Assembly (NCBI GenBank): GCA_937890005.1
Contig: CALBZA010000017.1
Location: forward strand, 124,001 to 188,000
DNA: 64,000 nt
Direction of reading: 5' to 3'
From: an uncultured Verrucomicrobia subdivision 3 bacterium
Lineage (GTDB): Bacteria; Verrucomicrobiota; Verrucomicrobiia; Limisphaerales; DASXHY01
The notes under the pieces were generated by a model. That model was not told where the DNA came from, searched no databases, and saw nothing but the letters and a program-made list of their open reading frames with translations. The translations under genes and the position numbers were made by a program. Positions 54,200-63,100 of this stretch are shown here, one piece after another; within the stretch, counting starts at the first letter, position 1; every line of letters begins with the position of its first letter.

Positions 54200-57100
54200 C
54201 TAGAACGGCGGGCCCGTACGCACCCGGAAGAACTTTGAGGGCGAGCTCGAGGGGGAATCGGTCCAGAAGAACGGCATCGCGGGTGCATTCGTTGAAAAGA
54301 TGACGTCCCAGTCCACGAGATTGGTTGACGCCTGAATCTGGTAGTCCGGCCCGTTCGCACCTTCGATTCGAAGGGCAAAAGAACCGTCCTGAACCTGCAC
54401 GCCAAGGGCAGGTTGAGGAAGGTTGGTGACGGTGACGACGAAACTTTGCGACGCGCTGAGTGCGGGTGAACCGTTGTCCGTGACGCGAACTGTGAACGGA
54501 TTGACCGTGTTGGCCTGTGTCACCAGCGGCCGCCACGTCAGCACTCCACTGACCGGATCGATCGTTGCGCCGTTCGGGGCGGTGCTCAGGCTGTAGGTCA
54601 AGGACTGCGCCGGAATATCGGAATCCGTCGCTGTGTTCGTGATGCTCAACATTATGCCTGCGCCGATTGTTTGGTTATGGATGGACGCAAGCGTCGGAGG
54701 GGTATTCGGGGACAACGGATATTCCAGTGTGGGACGGAATGCCGGCGTTGCGTGTTCCTTCGATGCAAAATCGATGCGCATGTAGCTCGATCCGGTTCTT
54801 GTGATCCGAATCGTCAAGACGCCGTCAGTTGATGCCTGATTCCGAACGGCGTTGCTGATGTCGATCTGCACGGGATTGTTCAGGGCGTAGGAACTGATTG
54901 TGGTGATGGCGGTGCCGGAACCTGCAGGCTGGTTGTTCCACGTGATTGAATTCTCACTCCAGTTGTCATTCGTCCATTCCTCCAACAACAGCGGCACGTT
55001 TCCGTCCACCTGAGTGGGCGTGAGAATGAGTCTCGCATTCTGCACGTTGCTCAGACCGGACACGTTGAACTTGATGTAAGTGATGCGGGTGGCGTCCGTC
55101 GCGCCGTCATCGGTCTTCACGGTCAGATTGTTGTCATTGCCAAAAACGCTGTTGTCGAAACCGCCATTGCGAACATAGGCGTCAGCGAGCGGCAGCGCTC
55201 TCACAATCGAAGCCGTGGCCGCAGAAGCTTCATTGCTGGGCAACCCTTCACCCAGCTCGTTCACAGCGGTGACGACATAATAACAGGCCGCGCCGACGGC
55301 CAGTCCGATGTCGTCGAAGGATGTTTCAATGAGATCCGTGGCGATGAGCGTGTAAGGTCCGCCGCTGTTGAATGCACGACGGACATTGTAGAAGGCGGCG
55401 CCTGGACTCGACTGCCACGTGAGATGAATTCGATTCGTCCCTTCGCCCACAGCAATCAATCCATTCGGCGCCGGCGGCGGTAATTTGTCCGGCGTGGTTG
55501 CGGAAGCGACCGGACTTTCAGGGCTTTCTCCGGCGCCGTTGATGGCGGTGATTGTGTAATAGGTCGTGGTGTTCTCAGTGAGACCGATGTCGCTGAACGC
55601 GGTGTCAGAAACACCCGCCGCAATCACGGTAAACGGACCGCCGATGCTTGGTGCGCGACGTATGTTGTAGCTCGATGCGCCCGGAACTGCGTTCCACGTC
55701 AGATTGATCTGATTGTAATAAACCGCGGTGGCCACGAGATTCGCGGGTGCTGCGGGCGCCGGATCGTTCTGCGACAAGGTGATTTCAAGAACGGGACGCT
55801 GATTCGCAATGGCTGATTCTTTTGAATGAAAACCGATGAATGTATTTCCGGCGATCGGCTGCGACGCCTTGAGAGAAAAGATTCCGTCACCCAACGCTTC
55901 ATTCTTTGCGGCGGTAGTGACGTTGATCGATCGCGGTTGTCCGACGACGAACCCGGAAACGCTCGCGGCGACATTTCCGGAGCCGGAAGGCGGATTGTTC
56001 CAGGTGATTGAATTGTCCCAGCTGTCGTCGGTCACAAGTTCGAAGGCGACGGTTGGATTGCCGTCCACCTGATAAGGCGTCAGTTTCAGAACAGCACTTT
56101 GCATGTTGGTCAGGCCGGTGACATCGAATTTGAGGAACGTGTAGCGGGTGAATCCCACAGAGGGATCGTTCTTCACATGCAATTCGGTGGAGTTGCCGAA
56201 AGAATTTCCCGCACTGCCGCCGTCGCGAACGTAGGTGTCGATGATCGGAGACAAATTTAAAGTGGTCGGCGTCGTCAGAATGGCGACTGCACTGTTGGCG
56301 CCTTCGCCATTCGCATTCACGCCGGACACAACATAGTAATAAGTCTTTCCACCAAACAAACCGGTGTCCTGATGGGTTGTTCCCGTCACGCCGAGCGCGA
56401 CAGTCAGGAATGGCCCGCCGGGAGCGAGAGCGCGCTTGATGATGTAGCTGTCTGTGGCCACGGCAGCGGTCCACGACAGATCGGCTTTGTCGGGTCCAAG
56501 AGCGACGGCGTTGAGTCCTGTCGGCGCCGGGGGAGGTTGTGTGGTCAAAGTTGTGGCTGTCGCCTCCGAACTTTCGGCGCTTTCACCGAACGCATTCGCA
56601 GCGCGGATGACGTAGTAATGCGTTGTGAGTTCGCCGAGACCGCTGTGGACAAAATTTGTTTCGGTGATTCCGGTCGAAATCATTGTGTACGGTCCGCCGG
56701 GGGTGGTGGCGTGTTTCACTTCGTAAGTGGCCGCGCCCGGCACTGTCCGCCAGGACAGCCGGATTTCAGACGTGGAAAGTGGTGTTGCCGACAGGCGTTG
56801 CGGCGTGAACGGCGGTGTGCCCGCAATCCAGCGCGTGCCTCCAATCACTTCCAGACTGTCGATGTTCGGCAATCCATCCGTTGTGTTGGCGCGAAGTTTC
56901 ACTTCCGAGGAACCTTCAGGAACACTCGCGTAAACGGTCACATAATCCCAGTTCGTGAAAGTTCCGGTCGCAGGGAATTGAATGTTGGGCGCGACGTTTG
57001 ATCCATTGACGAACAAATCCGCCGAACGCGTAGCCGTGCCCGCGTAGCGGAACGTGAACGCCTTGGTCACAGAAGCGTCGAACAGCACGTTCCAATACAC

Positions 57101-59605
57101 ACTGGCGCCGTTGGTCGGCGTCGCGCTTGCGTAGCCCGGTCCCGTGTATCCTCCAAAGTTGCTGGCCACGGTGCCATCGACACCGTTGAACTCGGGGTGA
57201 CTTTCCTGAATGACCGCGCCGTCGCCATAAGTCGTCGGGACGACAACCATGTTGTCGAAGTAGAATGCCGTCGGGCGGGATGTTGTTGAGCGGAACTCGA
57301 TCACGTTGTTGCCTGCGTTCAACAGAATGTTCTGTTTGTGAACTCCCCATTCGTTCAACGAAGGGGTTTGAGTGAAGGTCGGCGTGGCGACTTTGATTCC
57401 ATTCACGTAGAGATCAATCGACGTGACGTTGGCGCTGGCCGTGAAATAGCGGGTTTCGAGACGGTAAATTCCGCTCCTGGCCACAGTCACCAGATCGCGA
57501 ACGGAGGCCGACGCGCTCGTGCCGAAGTTCAAATAACCCTGGCCAGTGTAATTCCGGATGTTGCCCGAGTAACCGTTCTTGGTGACGCCTGAAATGTTTT
57601 TGTAATCGAAATGCTCGGCTTCGTACTGGCGCGGACCGGTGTAAACGAGTGGTGCAGACGGCGGCGTCACGGTGGCCGGAGTGAATTCAGTCAGCCGGCC
57701 CACTGCTGATCCGGCGCAGTTGATCGTGATGTCGAGCGGACCGTTGTGCTGCACGGTCAGCGTGAACACGCCGCCCGCCCAGCTTTTGGAAACGATGCTC
57801 GCCATGTGATTCCCGCGATCGGCCCACGAATACGTCGGCTCCGTGGTCGCACCGTAAATCTTGATGATGTCCGTCTTCAGAACGTTGTTCACCTGATTGT
57901 CGAAATTGCCGAGGTAGATCGACACCTTGTTCGAGATCTCCGTAATGACGCCCGCGGTGTATTCCGAGAACGTCAATTCCATGGAACTGCAGGTGTTGTA
58001 TTTGAACGGGATGTTGGCGGACGCCGTCTGGCCGATCACTTTGAATGGATTGTAAACCGTCCACTGATTTTCCAGACGACGGGCCGAAATCGTGCCGGTG
58101 TATTCAGAAGGAAACAGGCTGTTGAATTCATTCACCTTGGCGGTGATGGATGGCCAGCGCGCGGAATAGGCGGACTTGTTGACCTTCACCTGAAACGAAT
58201 TCGCGATTGTGTCGGCCAGCTTGTAAACCACCGGAATGGTCGGGTAACGCCCAGTCTTCTTGTGCAGTGTGTAATTGTCCCGAAGATTGCCGTCGCCATC
58301 CATGCGATAAAGCCCTTCGAACAACGTCGTCGGCGAACTGTAAACGTCATCGATGCTTCCCGAATTGACGTCAGCGATGATGACAACCTTCGCCCGATCG
58401 ATCACTTCCTGCCGGGTCGGAATGCGCACCGAGCCGTCGATGAGCTTGCGGAGGAAATCGATGGTGATGTTGTCGAACTGCGGGAAGCGCTCCCATCGTC
58501 GCATGGTGAAACCATTGTCCGTCGGGCCGGCGCTGAGTTCGCGGAAGCACTGCGTCCAGATCAATTCCGGACCGTCGATCACCGTTGCGCCGTCCATGAT
58601 GTGATCCACATAAGGCGGACCCGCGCTGGCCATCGTGAAGTTCGTGTGCGTGCGGCTGACGTCGGTCCAGCCTGTGTCGTCGTAGCGAATGCCCCAGTTC
58701 CCGGCGTAGCCGGACAGGTAGGCGCCGAGGCAGATGCTCTGCATGTCGGATTGATAACTGACCTGCGTGAACTTGTCGGCGAGGATGAAATTCTGCTTGT
58801 AGATCCGGCTGGCCGATTCAAAGGCGGGAACGCGTTTGAGCATTCCGATCGGATTGATGCTCGGGCTCCATTGATTTCCACACCAGCTGACCATCAGATA
58901 GCCGCCGTACTGATTGCAAAGCTGGAGCAGATTTGCGAAGTGGTTGATGCGATCCACCCAGAAGGCTGAAAGCAGATCGGGCGGATTGTCGTCGGCGAGA
59001 TCGAATCCCCAGAACTGTTCGGCATAGTTGAAGCCAAGGAAGTTCGGGTAGCTCTGAAAAAACTCGTGGTAAATCGACAGGTCGAAATCGGAGAAATGAC
59101 AGAACCCGCCGCTGGACGGCTGAATCATGACCCACATGCGATTCTGCGCGCAGGTTCGGACCCAGGACCTGGCCGTTTCATAGCCATATTCCACCACGTT
59201 GAAACGCCCCGGATCGCTGCTGTTATGGCTGATGGACAATGAAATGTTCATCACCACGAACGGGCGGATGTCCATCGGGATCAGATCGATGATCTTTTGC
59301 GGATCGGCGGAATTCCAGGTGTCGATGTGAACGACCAGCATGGGTTGATTGGGAGAAATGGGTCGTCGCAACGGCGCGCCGGTTTGCGCCTGGCTGTAAC
59401 CGGAACTCATGCCCGCAAACAGAATCAAAACCAAAAGCGCCACAAATCGGAGAAGGGCAGGAGGGCACAGTCGTTGCGTTCCGTTGAAACGTGTTATGCG
59501 TTCTCGCAGGCCGTCGAGCGGCGAATTGCAGCTGGATCGGTTTCCGCGCCCCAATGAAGCGCGCGACACAAGGAATCGGGAATGTTTCAATCTGCGGCTC
59601 TTCAT
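54200..59605 (-). CDS. Giant secreted GH98 endo-glycanase with CBM, FN3 and DNRLRE modules
   Basis: 1801 residues from MKSRRLKHSRFLVS; the longer frame runs through the operator and is rejected. A signal helix (LLRFVALLVLILFAGMSSG) precedes the GH98 catalytic region (about 85-650: MLVVHIDTWNSADPQKIIDL, NFLGFNYAEQFWGFD with Glu196 a candidate catalytic residue, GNWGIRYDDTGWTDV). Then come two CBM6/35-like domains (about 655-920), two FN3, a DNRLRE/CBM96-like domain (about 1114-1278, VRDGGSAGNSFGNSTELHV), two FN3, a second DNRLRE, a He_PIG/cadherin-like repeat and the shared C-terminal module ending SKFFRVRTG. GH98 includes blood-group endo-galactosidases and xylanases acting on highly decorated xylan. 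With GH115, GH51, GH43, GH95 and GH97 nearby, the xylanase reading is preferred. Confidence 0.88.
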   Translation of the reverse strand: MKSRRLKHSRFLVSRASLGRGNRSSCNSPLDGLRERITRFNGTQRLCPPALLRFVALLVLILFAGMSSGYSQAQTGAPLRRPISPNQPMLVVHIDTWNSADPQKIIDLIPMDIRPFVVMNISLSISHNSSDPGRFNVVEYGYETARSWVRTCAQNRMWVMIQPSSGGFCHFSDFDLSIYHEFFQSYPNFLGFNYAEQFWGFDLADDNPPDLLSAFWVDRINHFANLLQLCNQYGGYLMVSWCGNQWSPSINPIGMLKRVPAFESASRIYKQNFILADKFTQVSYQSDMQSICLGAYLSGYAGNWGIRYDDTGWTDVSRTHTNFTMASAGPPYVDHIMDGATVIDGPELIWTQCFRELSAGPTDNGFTMRRWERFPQFDNITIDFLRKLIDGSVRIPTRQEVIDRAKVVIIADVNSGSIDDVYSSPTTLFEGLYRMDGDGNLRDNYTLHKKTGRYPTIPVVYKLADTIANSFQVKVNKSAYSARWPSITAKVNEFNSLFPSEYTGTISARRLENQWTVYNPFKVIGQTASANIPFKYNTCSSMELTFSEYTAGVITEISNKVSIYLGNFDNQVNNVLKTDIIKIYGATTEPTYSWADRGNHMASIVSKSWAGGVFTLTVQHNGPLDITINCAGSAVGRLTEFTPATVTPPSAPLVYTGPRQYEAEHFDYKNISGVTKNGYSGNIRNYTGQGYLNFGTSASASVRDLVTVARSGIYRLETRYFTASANVTSIDLYVNGIKVATPTFTQTPSLNEWGVHKQNILLNAGNNVIEFRSTTSRPTAFYFDNMVVVPTTYGDGAVIQESHPEFNGVDGTVASNFGGYTGPGYASATPTNGASVYWNVLFDASVTKAFTFRYAGTATRSADLFVNGSNVAPNIQFPATGTFTNWDYVTVYASVPEGSSEVKLRANTTDGLPNIDSLEVIGGTRWIAGTPPFTPQRLSATPLSTSEIRLSWRTVPGAATYEVKHATTPGGPYTMISTGITETNFVHSGLGELTTHYYVIRAANAFGESAESSEATATTLTTQPPPAPTGLNAVALGPDKADLSWTAAVATDSYIIKRALAPGGPFLTVALGVTGTTHQDTGLFGGKTYYYVVSGVNANGEGANSAVAILTTPTTLNLSPIIDTYVRDGGSAGNSFGNSTELHVKNDPSVGFTRYTFLKFDVTGLTNMQSAVLKLTPYQVDGNPTVAFELVTDDSWDNSITWNNPPSGSGNVAASVSGFVVGQPRSINVTTAAKNEALGDGIFSLKASQPIAGNTFIGFHSKESAIANQRPVLEITLSQNDPAPAAPANLVATAVYYNQINLTWNAVPGASSYNIRRAPSIGGPFTVIAAGVSDTAFSDIGLTENTTTYYTITAINGAGESPESPVASATTPDKLPPPAPNGLIAVGEGTNRIHLTWQSSPGAAFYNVRRAFNSGGPYTLIATDLIETSFDDIGLAVGAACYYVVTAVNELGEGLPSNEASAATASIVRALPLADAYVRNGGFDNSVFGNDNNLTVKTDDGATDATRITYIKFNVSGLSNVQNARLILTPTQVDGNVPLLLEEWTNDNWSENSITWNNQPAGSGTAITTISSYALNNPVQIDISNAVRNQASTDGVLTIRITRTGSSYMRIDFASKEHATPAFRPTLEYPLSPNTPPTLASIHNQTIGAGIMLSITNTATDSDIPAQSLTYSLSTAPNGATIDPVSGVLTWRPLVTQANTVNPFTVRVTDNGSPALSASQSFVVTVTNLPQPALGVQVQDGSFALRIEGANGPDYQIQASTNLVDWDVIFSTNAPAMPFFWTDSPSSSPSKFFRVRTGPPF

Positions 59606-59678
59606 GGATTGGAGATCAAGGAAACGGAATGGGCTGCAAACACATCCAACATTACTTCGAGTGATCAGGCCCGAGACA

Positions 59679-59694
59679 TACGACGAATGTCGTA
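59679..59694 (-). promoter_or_regulatory. Regulon operator, copy 8
   Basis: TACGAC-GAAT-GTCGTA, with perfectly inverted 6-bp half-sites. It lies 73 bp upstream of the GH98 start. On the minus strand a TAATGT hexamer begins 25 bp beyond it. Confidence 0.8.
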
Positions 59695-59965
59695 GCACCA
59701 TGAACACGCACATGATCGCACCGAAGCCAACAGCGTCGGCAAAGATTTTTCGGTTCAATTCCGTGAAGGAAATTTTTTTGCCTGATTCAAACCATCAGTG
59801 CAGGAAATCCTGTTTCCGGATCGTGGAAGATTTTTCGGCGCATTGTTCGCATTGTTGTGCGCAGCGACGTCGCTCCAATCCGTTTCAGACACTGAGATTC
59901 GGCAGGCTAACAGAAAGAATAATTTGATCGAACAAGCGGCGTGTTGTTGGTGTGACGAACGGGGA

Positions 59966-59981
59966 TACGACGTTTTGCGTA
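59966..59981 (+). promoter_or_regulatory. Possible degenerate regulon operator, copy 10
   Basis: TACGAC-GTTT-TGCGTA. The left half is exact and the right half differs at two bases from RTCRTR. It lies 160 bp before the PATR-protein start, a distance similar to copies 5 and 7. Confidence 0.4.
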
Positions 59982-60141
59982 TGGTAAACGCGAATTCAAT
60001 TCTGACATGGTGCTGAGGTGCTTTGCGATTTCCACTTCATTGAATTGAACTCTCGTCGAGAGTTGTTTCAACAGGAGTTGTTGTCGCATCGCGGCTGACC
60101 TCGTTGTGCTGAATTTCTGCCTCTCAACTCACATCTGTAAA

Positions 60142-63100
60142 ATGCGAATCAAGACTCAAACCCGAAAACTGATAGTATGCGCCAGCCTCCTTTCGATTGG
60201 AACGGCCTTCGCCGCCGATCGCGTCTGGACTGGCGGCGCCGGAACCACCGTTCTGAACACGGCGGGCAACTGGAGCGGAAACGCAACGCCTGGAGCGGCT
60301 GACGTCGGCATCTTCGACGGCACCGTGATGACAAATGTCCCATTTGTCTGGAACGCCAACAACTGGAACGGCAGTGGCAACGTTGCATCGAGCTTCATCA
60401 TTACCAACTATCCGCAAGCCATCGTCTGGAACGGCGACGGTTCGTCCGGCACGCTCCTGTGCATTTCCAACATCACCATTGCAGCGGGATCAGGGCCGTT
60501 CACGCTCGGCGATGATGAGGTGGTTTCGGGCACCGTCTTCCGATCCGGCGGACCGCACCTGTTGATCAATGACTCGATTCATCCGGCCCGTATCGGTCCG
60601 TGGGTTGTATTCAACAGCAGCGGTGGCGGTGGCAAGACGATTACGTTCGGCGGTTCAGGTTCATGGCAGATTGACGCGCCATGGCAGCTCGCAGGTGCGG
60701 GGTCGGCATCGATTCGCGTCGAGGGCACCGGCGCAAATGTTCTTACGCTGAACGGTCCCATTGGAAACGGATCCGGATTCTCACACACGATCGCGAGCGG
60801 AACACTTCGAGTTGGCAGTGGCGACGCGCTTGCCGCGGGTGGAACCCAGACGCTGACCATCGAAGGCGGCGCTGGAGTGAAAAGATTCTCGCTGACCAAT
60901 GACATCTGGCTGAATCCTGCGGTCGCGAACATCAATATCGCGGGGCGTGAGGACGCTTCAGGCGCAGCGAACGCCGCCGTTGAGAGCCACGGCGAAAACT
61001 ATATCAATGGCGTGATCCGATTCAACGCAGTCGGCGGAACCAACGTCGGAATTTACAATCACTCTGGGACGCTGACCGTGAACGGGAATGCAAGCCAGCT
61101 CGCGCTCACGGCAGCGAATGTCAGCGGCAATCGCCAGTTCGTTTTTGGCGGTGCCGGCACGACGGTTGTGCAGGGCAACATTGAAAATGGTTCCGCAGTT
61201 CTGGGGCTCCGACTCACCGGTGGCAACCTCGTCCTGAGCGGAATAAACACACACAGCGGGAACACGGTTGTGGATGCTGGCGTGCTGCGCGTCGGAAGCG
61301 ATCAGGCCTTGCAGAACAGCACGGTTATTTTGAATGGTGGAACATTGGACCTGAACGGCGGAATGACAGGTTCTCCTGTCGTCGGCGGTCTGGCCGGGGC
61401 GGGAACGGTCACCAGCCAGAGCGGCGGCATGCCCCAGGTTACAGTTGGAAACAACAATGCGAGCACAACCTTCAGCGGAAGCATCAACAACGGTTCCGGA
61501 ACGGTGGCGGTTCGGAAGGTTGGATCAGGCACTCTGACGCTTTCGGGCGCCAGTACCTTCAGCGGCGGTTTGACTGTTGAAAGCGGCACGGTGCTCGCGG
61601 GCAACACGACCGGTTCGGCAACCGGTTCTGGAGCCGTGACCGTGAACCCGGACGCTGTGTTTGGCGGCAGCGGATCCGTTCAGGGCCAGGTGAGCTGGCA
61701 GTCTGGTTCTTCGGCTCGATTCATTCTCACACCTTCGGCGGTCGTGGCCGGTTCAAACACGACGATTCTCGCGGTGAGCGGAAACGTGACGCTGGATTCA
61801 ACCCCGGTTGTCATCGAGGTCGCGGGCAGCACGCCGCTTCAGGTTGGAACGTATCGCCTGATGACCTACAACAATGCGGGCAGCAGCGGAGCGTTCAGCA
61901 CTGTTCCGACCTTCGTCGGCGCAGGTGTCGCACTCGGAACGGCTTCGACCATTTCCACCGCGGGCGGCGTGGTGACGCTCACCGTTTCGTTCACGGGCAA
62001 TATTTCGATCTGGACGAATGACAATGACGGCGTTTGGAACGCTGGAGCGAACTGGAGCAGCAATCCCTATTATCCGCAGGCGGCTGGTGATTCCGCGACG
62101 CTCGGCGTCGGATTGGCGTATCGCACGGTCTCTCTGAACGCGCCGGTTTCGGTCGGCACGATTCAGTTCACCAATGAGAATTCGTTCCTCATCGCGAACG
62201 GCGGTGGCACACTGACGTTGGCGAACTCCTCCGGCCCGGCTGTGATCAGCGTGCAGGCCGGTGCTTCGAATGCAATCGCATCGCCGGTCAGCCTGAATGC
62301 CGACCTCGCGGTCACTACGGCGGCAGGCGCATCTCTCACCTTGGGCAACGCGGTCAACAACAGCAGCGGTTTGCGCACCGTGAGTGTCACTGGACAGGGA
62401 GCGTTGATCCTCAATGGAAACAACAGTTACGGACCGACCGCAGGTTCCATTGGAACGATCGTAAATGGCGGCGTGCTTCAACTCGGCGCCAACACGGCTG
62501 CCGGAGCAGGCGATCTCAGCGTCTCGAACGTCAGCACCATTCGCGCGGGCGCTCCGCTGTCGCTGGGAAATAACATCGTCGCAAATTCCGCTTCCACGGC
62601 GGTCATCGATAACAACGGCAACGATGTCACGATCTCCGGAACGATCACAGGTTCAGGCGGGGTGACAAAGGAAGGCTCCGGCGTCCTCACCCTCGCGAGT
62701 GCCAACAGCTACACTGGAAACACCGTGGTTAATGGCGGCACGCTGCGAATCGGTGAAGTGGGTGCGATCCCATCCGGTTTCGGCAATGGCACCGTGACGG
62801 TCAATACGAACGGCACTTTGGATCTCAACGGCGGTTCTCACACGATCAACGGCCTGAACGGCGCGGGAATCGTGGATACGCTGGCCGGCGGTTCTGCCGT
62901 GCTGACAATCGGTGAGAGCGGCGCGGGTGGCACCTTCACCGGCAGCCTCCGAAACACAGCGGGAACTCTGGCCATTGTCAAGAACGGTGGCGGAACCCAG
63001 ACGCTCGCCGGAACCAATACTTACACCGGTGGAACGACGATCAATGCCGGAACCCTTCAGATCGGCAACGGCGGCACCTCTGGAAACCTCGGCTCGGGTT

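Larger units (their letters stand above)
59606..60141. other. Divergent regulatory region between GH98 and the PATR gene
   Basis: 536 bp without a credible gene. It holds the exact operator for GH98 at 59679-59694 and a weaker site at 59966-59981 facing the PATR gene. Short open frames across it have no recognisable pattern. The stretch at about 59740-59960 shows nothing I can assign. Confidence 0.6.

Noticed and set aside
59606..59758. N-terminal extension of the GH98 frame
   Set aside because: It would run through the exact operator at 59679-59694, and a better start with signal peptide exists at 59605.
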